A stretch of DNA of 64,000 nucleotides from JADCRZ01 sp037718865 (GTDB lineage Bacteria; Bacteroidota; Bacteroidia; Chitinophagales; Chitinophagaceae). Under the pieces are notes generated by a model. It had not been told where the DNA came from. It saw only the letters and a list, made by a program, of their open reading frames with translations, and made no database searches. How positions within the stretch are numbered: the first letter of the stretch is position 1; the number at the start of each line of letters is the position of its first letter. The DNA is taken from contig JBBJMP010000027.1 of the NCBI GenBank assembly GCA_037718865.1, forward strand, positions 13,167 through 77,166, read 5' to 3'. Shown here one piece after another: positions 10,072 through 17,137 of this stretch. The translations under genes were made by a program, and so were the position numbers.

Positions 10072-10103
10072 GTTAGTGAATAGCAAACAATATAATTCTT
10101 TAC

Positions 10104-10619
10104 ATGAAAATAACTGCACAAGAAGAATACGGTTTGCGGATCCTGGTGAGGATTGCGGGAAGCAAGGATAAGGGCGGCACTAGTATCCCCCAGTTAAGTG
10201 CAGCCGAAGGACTTACCAGTCACTACGTGGCCAAGCTTACCCGCCTGCTCCGGATGGAAGGTTTCATAAACAGCACTCCTGGTTATAAAGGCGGTTATAT
10301 TCTGGCCAGGCCGGCAAATGAAATTTTTATTAATAAAGTGCTGCAAGCTTTAGGCGGTAATATGTACGATGCAAAATTCTGTGGATTGCATGCAGGCACG
10401 TTAAAGCTATGTACGCATTCCGTAGACTGCTCCACGCGCTCGCTTTGGCAAATGATTCAATTCACCGTTGACCGCTTACTGGATAAAATCACGCTCCATG
10501 ACCTGGTGAACTCAGAGGAGGAATCTGCTATGATTCTAAGCCGGATTTTGGATAGTACGGAACAAGCTCGTCTTCTCCCGAATCATCTACAAAAAAATCC
10601 TCAAGTCAAACAACAATAA
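10104..10619 (+). CDS. Rrf2-family regulator, candidate suf repressor
   Basis: Rrf2/IscR-like winged-helix regulator of 171 residues. The N-terminal MKITAQEEYGLRILVRIA and the recognition region LTSHYVAKLTRLLRMEGFI are typical. Three cysteines at residues 93, 103 and 109 could bind an Fe-S cluster, and the spacing resembles SufR/IscR-type sensors. It is the last gene of the suf unit, 32 bp after the DUF59 gene, whereas many genomes place it first. Feedback control of suf is inferred from location and the cysteines. Confidence 0.88.
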   Translation: MKITAQEEYGLRILVRIAGSKDKGGTSIPQLSAAEGLTSHYVAKLTRLLRMEGFINSTPGYKGGYILARPANEIFINKVLQALGGNMYDAKFCGLHAGTLKLCTHSVDCSTRSLWQMIQFTVDRLLDKITLHDLVNSEEESAMILSRILDSTEQARLLPNHLQKNPQVKQQ

Positions 10620-10646
10620 TGAAACCGGCAGGTTAGTTTTGCCGCT

Positions 10647-11804
10647 ATGGCTGAAGCGGCATTCCTTTTTAATAAAAGAAAAGAAAGGTGGGTGATCATT
10701 TCCTTCTTTTTCTTATCGGGCATTCTTACAGCCACATGGTCGTCCAGAATACCAGATATTCAGCACAAGCTGGGTTTGAGCAATGCCGCTTTAGGCGGTG
10801 TGCTCTTTGCTATTCCGGTAGGACTGGTTACAGGTTTAACAATAGCAGGTTGGCTGGTAGCTACATTCGGACCCCAAAGGATCATGCTGGTTAGTTGTAT
10901 ATTTTGTGCCGTGACCCTGGTGATAGTCGCAATGGCTTCAACTGTCTTTAGCTTAATGTTTTTTTTATTTTTGCTGGGCCTGGGACGTACCGTATTTGGC
11001 CTTTCTGCCAACACCAGTGCCATTGATTTGCAACGTCATTACCAACATCCCATTCTGGCTCGTTTTCATGGGGTGTGGAGTTTGGCTTGTCTTGTAGCAG
11101 CAGGTGCTGGTACCGTTATGATTATCTGGGATGTGAAGCTTTTACTTCATTTTCTAATCATGGCGATGGCAGCATTAGTAGTCGCTATTGCACTGGTTGG
11201 TAAGAATAGCGGGCAGTTAGTGAGCAAAGAAAGGCAACCCCTGTTTGTAAAACCGGATAAACACCTTTTTCTGTTGGGACTCATTACCTTAAGTGCCATG
11301 CTGTGCGAAGGCGCTGTGTTTGATTGGAGCGTCAACTATTTTGATAAGGTTGTACATGCCAAAAAATCTTTCGTAACCATCGGCTACATGGCCTTTGTTA
11401 TTTCCATGACAGCCGGCCGGTTAGCGGGAGACCGTTTGATACGTATGTTTGGTGTTTTCCGGATGCTGGTCGCTAATGGATTATTAATGGCCGGCGGGTT
11501 TGCCATTGCCGCCTTATTCCCCTTTATATTCCCGGCGGGCTTCGGCTTTTTATTAATTGGTTTAGGTGACTCCATCCTGGTGCCCATGGTTTACATGCTG
11601 GCTGCAAAATCAAAAAAGATGCCGGCGGCCTATGCTTTATCTTCTGTTACGCTTATAGGTTATTGCGGATTTCTGATCGGCCCTTTATTTATTGGGAATG
11701 TAGCCGACATATGGGGTATGTCCGTAGCCTTTCTTTGTTTAAGCGGAATAAGCATGCTGATTATCCTGATCGCCCTTCAGGTGAGAAACCCACCGGAAAA
11801 TTAG
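10647..11804 (+). CDS. MFS transporter, substrate unknown
   Basis: A 385-residue membrane protein with about 12 hydrophobic segments and the MFS arrangement of two six-helix halves. The segment TWSSRIPDIQHKLGLSNAALGGVLFAIPVG near helix 1-2 resembles the group related to YbjJ and similar inner-membrane transporters. No substrate can be assigned. It begins 27 bp after the Rrf2 gene and may be read through from the suf unit. Confidence 0.85.
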   Translation: MAEAAFLFNKRKERWVIISFFFLSGILTATWSSRIPDIQHKLGLSNAALGGVLFAIPVGLVTGLTIAGWLVATFGPQRIMLVSCIFCAVTLVIVAMASTVFSLMFFLFLLGLGRTVFGLSANTSAIDLQRHYQHPILARFHGVWSLACLVAAGAGTVMIIWDVKLLLHFLIMAMAALVVAIALVGKNSGQLVSKERQPLFVKPDKHLFLLGLITLSAMLCEGAVFDWSVNYFDKVVHAKKSFVTIGYMAFVISMTAGRLAGDRLIRMFGVFRMLVANGLLMAGGFAIAALFPFIFPAGFGFLLIGLGDSILVPMVYMLAAKSKKMPAAYALSSVTLIGYCGFLIGPLFIGNVADIWGMSVAFLCLSGISMLIILIALQVRNPPEN

Positions 11805-11889
11805 TTATACTTTTGGATCAATGTATTTGAATGATTTATTCAGACAAGGACACCACTTCGATATATTTAATAACATAACACGGATGTTT

Positions 11890-12381
11890 ATGAGGACAAC
11901 CAGTTTTTTATTTCTTTTAAGCCTATCGTGGATTGGTTTAAACGCTTTGGCGCAATCAGGAAAAGTTCCTGCATTTAAGATTGTGCAATCAAATGGCAAG
12001 GTATTTCAGGCCAGGGATCTTCCAATGAATAAGCCCATACTAATCGTCTACTTTTCGCCGGACTGTGATCACTGCCAGACATTCATGCAGGAATTACTAA
12101 ATAGGACCGCTGATTTTAAAAAAGCCTCCATAGTGCTGATCACTTTCCTGGCGGTAGACAAGGTGGAAAAGTTTGTGAAAGACTATAATATAAGTCAGCA
12201 TTCAAACATATATGCGGGCACTGAGGGAACGTCATTTTTTGTCAGGAATTATTACAAGATACGGGATATGCCTTTTGCGGCATTATATGATAAGGGTGGT
12301 CATTTCATTTGTTCATATGAAAAGGATGTGCCTTTCGAGGAGTTGGCAGGGAAAGTCCGGAAGACGGCCGTAAAAATTTAA
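11890..12381 (+). CDS. Secreted thioredoxin-like protein
   Basis: An exported thioredoxin-fold protein of about 163 residues. The preferred start at 11890 (or 11884) gives a signal peptide MRTTSFLFLLSLSWIGLNAL. Upstream in-frame ATGs back to 11821 add charged residues before the signal. The mature part has a CxxC redox pair in YFSPDCDHCQTF and a cis-Pro-like segment IRDMPFAALYD. It probably acts on disulfides in the periplasm, and the partner is unknown. Confidence 0.8.
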   Translation: MRTTSFLFLLSLSWIGLNALAQSGKVPAFKIVQSNGKVFQARDLPMNKPILIVYFSPDCDHCQTFMQELLNRTADFKKASIVLITFLAVDKVEKFVKDYNISQHSNIYAGTEGTSFFVRNYYKIRDMPFAALYDKGGHFICSYEKDVPFEELAGKVRKTAVKI

Positions 12382-12407
12382 AGCCGAGAAAAAGAAAGTT
12401 ATTATTA

Positions 12408-12421
12408 GGAACATTCGTTCC
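12408..12421. promoter_or_regulatory. Palindromic operator candidate O1
   Basis: GGAACATTCGTTCC has perfect 5-bp arms (GGAAC/GTTCC) around a 4-bp spacer. It lies 8 bp upstream of a -7 box and is the first of three copies of this palindrome around the SDR/TetR pair. A site here would overlap the core promoter. Confidence 0.6.
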
Positions 12422-12429
12422 GAATAGTG

Positions 12430-12437
12430 TACATTTG
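12430..12437 (+). promoter_or_regulatory. -7 element for the SDR gene
   Basis: TACATTTG matches TAnnTTTG. It is sandwiched between palindromes O1 and O2 and lies 45 bp before the SDR start at 12483. Confidence 0.55.
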
Positions 12438-12453
12438 TGGAACAAATGTTCCA
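12438..12453. promoter_or_regulatory. Palindromic operator candidate O2
   Basis: TGGAACAAATGTTCCA has 7-bp arms (TGGAACA/TGTTCCA). It directly follows the -7 box at 12430, where a bound repressor would block transcription initiation. It shares the GGAAC-N4-GTTCC core with O1 and O3. Confidence 0.65.
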
Positions 12454-12482
12454 ATAAAGGCATTGTTAAAAAAGTTAGACAA

Positions 12483-13244
12483 ATGAATAAATTAAAAAAC
12501 AAAGTTGCAGTTGTCACAGGTGGCAACTCTGGAATTGGCTTTGCAACAGCCAAAGAATTTATTGCACAAGGTGCAAGCGTGGTTATCACGGGGCGTGATC
12601 AGTCCGCGGTTGATGAAGCAGTAAATCAATTGGGAAGTAATGCAATCGGTATTCGCTCGGATGCTGCAAGTCTGAATGATACGGAAGCATTGGTTGAGCA
12701 GGTAAAAGCAACATTCGGTAAAGTGGATATTTTGTTCGTGAATGCAGGGGTCTTTTTTGCTGAACCTGTAGGTCAGATTACCGAAAAAACTTTTGATAAC
12801 ATAATGGGCATCAATTTTAAAGGCGCATTGTTTACAACAGAAAAATTTCTGCCCATACTTTCCGACGGTGGTTCTGTTATCAATTTGTCATCTGTCAGTT
12901 CTTTTGCGGTTGGTGCAGGTACTGCTATCTATGCGGCAAGTAAAGCGGCTTTAAACGCTTATAACAGAACGGCTGCCATAGAATTAGCCCCAAGAAAAAT
13001 CAGGGTAAATGCTATTGTACCTGGTATGGTAGCCACTGGCTTATCTGCAAAGGCCGGCATTCCGGATGAAGTTATAAAGGAAATGAACTCGTTTATGGAA
13101 AGCAAAATACCTTTAAAGCGTTTCGGCAAACCTGAAGAAATAGCAAAGCTGGCTGCATTTTTAGCTTCTGAAGATGCTTCATTTATAACAGGGGCAGAAT
13201 ATACCATAGATGGCGGGGCTACTGTAAATGAGCCTTTCAGATAA
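12483..13244 (+). CDS. Short-chain dehydrogenase/reductase
   Basis: Classical SDR of 253 residues from the ATG at 12483 (MNKLKNKVAVVTGG). An earlier ATG at 12435 lies within the operator O2 and is unlikely. The cofactor motif TGGNSGIG is at residues 12-19, NAG is in VNAGVF, the catalytic Ser is in NLSSVSSF, and YAASK holds the Tyr and Lys. Residue ITGRDQS after the second strand (Arg at the cofactor edge) favours NADP(H). The substrate is unknown. It is probably controlled by the TetR regulator encoded just downstream through shared palindromes. Confidence 0.92.
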   Translation: MNKLKNKVAVVTGGNSGIGFATAKEFIAQGASVVITGRDQSAVDEAVNQLGSNAIGIRSDAASLNDTEALVEQVKATFGKVDILFVNAGVFFAEPVGQITEKTFDNIMGINFKGALFTTEKFLPILSDGGSVINLSSVSSFAVGAGTAIYAASKAALNAYNRTAAIELAPRKIRVNAIVPGMVATGLSAKAGIPDEVIKEMNSFMESKIPLKRFGKPEEIAKLAAFLASEDASFITGAEYTIDGGATVNEPFR

Positions 13245-13262
13245 ATTTATTTGCTTAAATAT

Positions 13263-13276
13263 GGAACGATTGTTCC
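13263..13276. promoter_or_regulatory. Palindromic operator candidate O3
   Basis: GGAACGATTGTTCC, within a longer ATGGAAC/GTTCCAT palindrome (13261-13278), lies 6 bp upstream of a -7 box and 46 bp before the TetR start. It is the same core as O1 and O2, which fits autoregulation. Confidence 0.65.
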
Positions 13277-13282
13277 ATGTTA

Positions 13283-13290
13283 TATCTTTG
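13283..13290 (+). promoter_or_regulatory. -7 element for the TetR gene
   Basis: TATCTTTG matches TAnnTTTG, immediately downstream of palindrome O3 and 32 bp before the TetR start codon at 13323. Confidence 0.55.
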
Positions 13291-13322
13291 CAGGGGTAAT
13301 ATGCCCTGCAAATTTTTTTATT

Positions 13323-13907
13323 ATGGCAAGAACCAAGGAATTTGACGAAAAGGCAGTTTTAAACAAAGCCGTGGATTTGTTTTGGATGAAGGGTTACCAT
13401 GCAACTTCTGCGCAGGATTTAGTAGATGGGCTTGGCATAAGCCGTTCAAGCTTATATGACACTTATAGTGATAAGCATTCGCTTTTTGTGAAAGCCTTGC
13501 AACAATACCGTAAAGAAAGAATTGATGAAGTGATTCAAACGCTTAATAAAACGGAAGATGCGGAAGAATACATTAAGTATCTTTTTAATTATATAAAAAC
13601 CGAAGCTATAGAGGATAAAGTTTGCAAAGGTTGTTTTATGGTAAATTCTACTATTGAATTGGCACCGGTTGATAAAGAAATTGCTGTAATTGTCAATTCG
13701 ATAATGCAGGATTTTGAAGATGCTTTATGTAAAGCTGTAAGAAAAGGCCAGGATGCGGGTGTATTTACTACCAAACATTCTGCCCGTTCGCTGGCGAGGT
13801 TTCTGTATAATTCTATAAACGGATTGCGTGTCACCGTAAAATCCGGCGCAGGCAAAAAAGTTTTTGATGATATTGTAAATGTTTCTTTGTCCGTTTTGAA
13901 ACAATAA
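13323..13907 (+). CDS. TetR/AcrR-family transcriptional regulator
   Basis: A 194-residue regulator from the ATG at 13323 (MARTKEFDEKAVLNKAVDLF). An upstream in-frame ATG at 13251 would run through the operator and promoter and is rejected. The HTH spans about residues 25-45 (TSAQDLVDGLGISRSSLYDTY). The C-terminal ligand domain has CKGCFMVNSTIELAP, common in this branch. It lies 78 bp after the SDR gene on the same strand but has its own -7 box. Three matching palindromes suggest that it represses both genes in response to an unknown small molecule. Confidence 0.92.
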   Translation: MARTKEFDEKAVLNKAVDLFWMKGYHATSAQDLVDGLGISRSSLYDTYSDKHSLFVKALQQYRKERIDEVIQTLNKTEDAEEYIKYLFNYIKTEAIEDKVCKGCFMVNSTIELAPVDKEIAVIVNSIMQDFEDALCKAVRKGQDAGVFTTKHSARSLARFLYNSINGLRVTVKSGAGKKVFDDIVNVSLSVLKQ

Positions 13908-13930
13908 ACGGTCAGTAACTTCGGCACAGC

Positions 13931-14395
13931 ATGTATTTAATATTATTAGCCCTCCATTCATTAGTCCGTTGGGTTGTTTTAACAAGTTTGCTTTACGCAA
14001 TCTATCGTGCATACAAAGGCTGGCGCCTTAACAAGAGTTTCTCAAAGCTTGATAATACAGTCAGACACATAACGGCAACAATAGCTCATATCCAATTCAC
14101 CATTGGCGTGTGCTTATATTTCATTAGCCCTATCACAGCCTATTTTCTGCATTACTTCAGGGACGCTGTTCACCAACGGGAAATCAGATTTTTCGGAATG
14201 GAGCACATCACTATGATGTTAACGGCAATCATCGTAATTACTATCGGTTCGGCAAAAACAAAGCGAAAATCAACAGACCAGGAAAAATTCAAAACTATGG
14301 CAACCTGGTTCACTATTGGATTGCTTATCATCCTCACCTCTATTCCGTGGCCATTTTCACCACTTACAAGCCGACCCTTTTTCAGACCCTTTTAA
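13931..14395 (+). CDS. Four-helix membrane protein, function unknown
   Basis: A 154-residue protein with four hydrophobic segments (about residues 2-24, 50-72, 92-108 and 125-143) and histidines near the membrane faces (LLALHSLVRW, TATIAHIQF, YFLHYFRD, GMEHITMM) that could bind haem b or a metal. This is inference only. It begins 23 bp after the TetR gene and overlaps the converging amidase gene by 4 bp. Confidence 0.65.
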   Translation: MYLILLALHSLVRWVVLTSLLYAIYRAYKGWRLNKSFSKLDNTVRHITATIAHIQFTIGVCLYFISPITAYFLHYFRDAVHQREIRFFGMEHITMMLTAIIVITIGSAKTKRKSTDQEKFKTMATWFTIGLLIILTSIPWPFSPLTSRPFFRPF

Positions 14396-15342
14396 AACAG
14401 TTCTTCATATTCTTCACCTTCCAGTGATGGATCTTCGGCTTCCGGCAAGTAGGGCAGGAACTGGTCCTCGGAGCTTATAACTTCTCCGGTATTTTCCAGG
14501 CCTTCATCTAATCCTGCATTTTCGAAGTTGTCAAAAAGCGAAGTGTATGCGGCAGCCTGAACCCCATTAATCATTCTGGTCCAATCAAATCCGGGACCTA
14601 TATCCCACTTCCCGTTAACCCGGTAATTGACATGCGACACAATCCCTTTGAACGTCAGTACATCCTGGGTGGCCTCGTATCGTTTAGGCTCAGGTAAAAA
14701 CTGGCGGGGTATACTAAATTGGCCTGTAAGGTACCGGAGCAGGATGATCAAACTATCATATTGCGCATCAGTGCAGGTTGCATAGTATGATTGTTGACGG
14801 AATGGCGTCTCGATTTTTTTATACGCTGCTGTATCTGCCAAAGAACAATAAATATCGGCAGCGCCTGGGTTACCATTTTTGTCTTTTTGACGGGAGTAAT
14901 AGGTCTCCAGGTTTCCGTTTTTTTCTGTAAGATAACCATAGTTTGACAGCTCTATTCCTATCGTAACTTTATCCTGTGCATTACCTGTGTTGGTATTACC
15001 GATCCCCAATCCGATATGGCCCGACCAAAATTTTGAAGGAAAAAGTTGATAGATCAATCCGGTTCTTCCTATTAAGAATGGTACAGAAACACGATAGTCG
15101 TTCCGGGTAAGTGCCCCGAGGTCTGAACGTATGTGTCCTGCAGTGAAATGCAATACAATCCGCTGCTTTGGATGCTCGACGGCCTGATAGTATTTAGACC
15201 GGTTCTTGGGGGTTGTGAATAATCCTCTAAGAGTGAGGCTTGCATCTTTTACAGGAATGGAGAATTTGCGAAATTCATATTCACCGTTATTTCCGGTTTT
15301 AAATACAGTTTCTTCAAGCGTGTTCAGGGAGGTGAAGTTCAT
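14392..15342 (-). CDS. N-acetylmuramoyl-L-alanine amidase-like protein
   Basis: A 316-residue protein with an Amidase_2/peptidoglycan-recognition core at about residues 58-200: QRIVLHFTAGH carries the first zinc-ligand His, then LIYQLFPSKFWSGHIG, and KVTIGIELSNYG, a family core strand. No signal peptide is evident, so it may act in the cytoplasm or be exported by another route. It cleaves the stem peptide from muramic acid if active. It is the last gene of a four-gene minus-strand cluster behind a trypsin-like protease, a TPR/SLOG-like protein and a patatin. Its membership in that system is inferred from strand and an 89-bp gap. Confidence 0.75.
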   Translation of the reverse strand: MNFTSLNTLEETVFKTGNNGEYEFRKFSIPVKDASLTLRGLFTTPKNRSKYYQAVEHPKQRIVLHFTAGHIRSDLGALTRNDYRVSVPFLIGRTGLIYQLFPSKFWSGHIGLGIGNTNTGNAQDKVTIGIELSNYGYLTEKNGNLETYYSRQKDKNGNPGAADIYCSLADTAAYKKIETPFRQQSYYATCTDAQYDSLIILLRYLTGQFSIPRQFLPEPKRYEATQDVLTFKGIVSHVNYRVNGKWDIGPGFDWTRMINGVQAAAYTSLFDNFENAGLDEGLENTGEVISSEDQFLPYLPEAEDPSLEGEEYEELF

Positions 15343-15431
15343 GGCGATTGTTTGAAGTTTAACAGACAGGATTTATTTTAATATGTCATAATCATTGGAT
15401 GTTTATTTTTAGTGCAACATTAAGAAGGTGG

Positions 15432-17105
15432 TCAGGTAGTTGGCGAAAGCAGGGATTGACGAAATTTTTTGATAATCGTTTGTATCCATATACCCTCATT
15501 GGCTTCATAAACTCCTTCTTTGCTATTCAGCTTTTTCATATTTTTTTTACCTGAATGATGCAATCCAACCAGTTCCCATTGCTGATTAAATACCGGGCTT
15601 CCCGAACTGCCGGGTTCCGTTGGTGTTCTGTAATGAATAAACGGATCCTGGCAATCCAGTAATAGATTATCCTGCATGGAAAATTGAAGACCTCCCCCTT
15701 TTGGATGTCCTATCACGTAGAGTCTCGGATTTAACAGTGAATCACTATTGGCAACTGGCAGCAGGGTTGAAATGGTGATAGGTGTTACATCTTTGGTCAT
15801 CTTATTCAACCGGTCGAGATCTTCTGGACGAAAACGAATGATAGTAACATCCAGCTCCATCGGGGGCGAATAGAAAAGTATAGAACCAACTTTGAATTCT
15901 TCATCCCTGTTAAGCGCTTCAAAAATGACTATAGCTTCCTGGGGATGCAGTGAGCCGAGGTTCATTCGCATAACCGGATCTTCACTGATTACGTGTGCAT
16001 TGGTAACCAGCATTAGTTCATTTCCCAGGCTTTCATGCAGCTCCCGTCCGCTCACCAGAAATCCGGTACCATCTCCTTTTTGCGTAACCTTACCAATCCT
16101 GGCTACTGCTTCGCAGCGCAGGTAGCCGGTTTTATAAGATTTAAAATCGATAAAGATATTATTACCAAAATTTTTTTCAAACGGTAGACCTTCCTGTTTA
16201 TGTTTTCGTATTTCGGAGGCATCCAGCACTACAGTACCTCCCTGCCGTTTCAACAGCTCACTCCTGAGAATGGATAACACCCGCTTACCCGCTTCGGAAT
16301 CAGTATCCAGTTGCCAGACCTCCTCAAACTGCCTGAGCGTGCTACCCAATTCAAAGGCATCACATCCCCTGTCTGACGCATAGTAGGCTGTCCACTTTTC
16401 GGCTTCTTTTGGCAAATTCAGTGCGATACAGGCTTCTGCGGCAATCGCATAGTCCCAGGTCTCTGCCTTTTTTTCGTCATCCTTTTCTTCAATCAATTTC
16501 AGTATTTCCCTGGCAAGCACCCTGTAATCCGGATATCCTGTTAACGGAATACCGTCAGTCTCTGCTCTGTTCAGTAAGGCTACTGTATTGATGCCATGCC
16601 AAAGAAACTGATTGGGATCCGACCGGTAAACCGTGTAGTATGACTGGAGGGCCTGTGTTAAAAATGCACTGTTATGTGCGTTCAGTTTGGCAACGTTTAC
16701 ATATAACTGTTTGTACAGTCGCCCGATCAATCCCTCAGCCTCAATGCGTTCGGTTTTAACTTCTGCATTTTCAGGCAGTATACTGTTGCTGTCTGTGCTT
16801 AGATTTTTTAGTATGGCAAAAGCTGCACTATAGTTGCCTGAATCAATGAGTGACTGGGCGTATTGTCGGTAGATCTTAAACGAATGCCTGCCGGTAAATA
16901 TCAAAGCATCAGCAACCTTTTGCATCCAGTCAAACATCCTTTTGTTGCGAAGAAGCTGCAAAATTTTTTCAGCCTGTTTTTTATCAAAAGGTTCGTTTGT
17001 CTGATAAAGAAAGGTGATCAGTGCATTACAAACCAGGGCCGCTCCCTCTTTATCGAAAGCTGCCAATTTATCTTCAAGAGCAGATCTGAATTCGTTTGGT
17101 GTCAT
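15432..17105 (-). CDS. TPR-trypsin-like serine protease fusion
   Basis: A 557-residue protein without signal peptide. Residues about 1-300 are helical with TPR-like repeats (for example YRQYAQSLIDSGNYSAAFAIL). Residues about 320-545 form a trypsin-like protease: His in VTNAHVISED, Asp in MELDVTIIRF, and Ser in EPGSSGSPVF. All three catalytic residues are present, so it is probably active. Cytosolic trypsin-like domains joined to helical sensor regions are known from bacterial conflict systems. It lies 32 bp downstream of the 17138 gene in the same unit. Its cleavage target is unknown and could be one of the neighbours. Confidence 0.85.
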   Translation of the reverse strand: MTPNEFRSALEDKLAAFDKEGAALVCNALITFLYQTNEPFDKKQAEKILQLLRNKRMFDWMQKVADALIFTGRHSFKIYRQYAQSLIDSGNYSAAFAILKNLSTDSNSILPENAEVKTERIEAEGLIGRLYKQLYVNVAKLNAHNSAFLTQALQSYYTVYRSDPNQFLWHGINTVALLNRAETDGIPLTGYPDYRVLAREILKLIEEKDDEKKAETWDYAIAAEACIALNLPKEAEKWTAYYASDRGCDAFELGSTLRQFEEVWQLDTDSEAGKRVLSILRSELLKRQGGTVVLDASEIRKHKQEGLPFEKNFGNNIFIDFKSYKTGYLRCEAVARIGKVTQKGDGTGFLVSGRELHESLGNELMLVTNAHVISEDPVMRMNLGSLHPQEAIVIFEALNRDEEFKVGSILFYSPPMELDVTIIRFRPEDLDRLNKMTKDVTPITISTLLPVANSDSLLNPRLYVIGHPKGGGLQFSMQDNLLLDCQDPFIHYRTPTEPGSSGSPVFNQQWELVGLHHSGKKNMKKLNSKEGVYEANEGIWIQTIIKKFRQSLLSPTT

Positions 17106-17137
17106 AAGAAAAGAAATTGTTATGGCTTATATCCTGA

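Noticed and set aside
10688..11587. Several frames inside the MFS transporter on both strands
   Set aside because: All are shadows of a clear 385-residue membrane protein.
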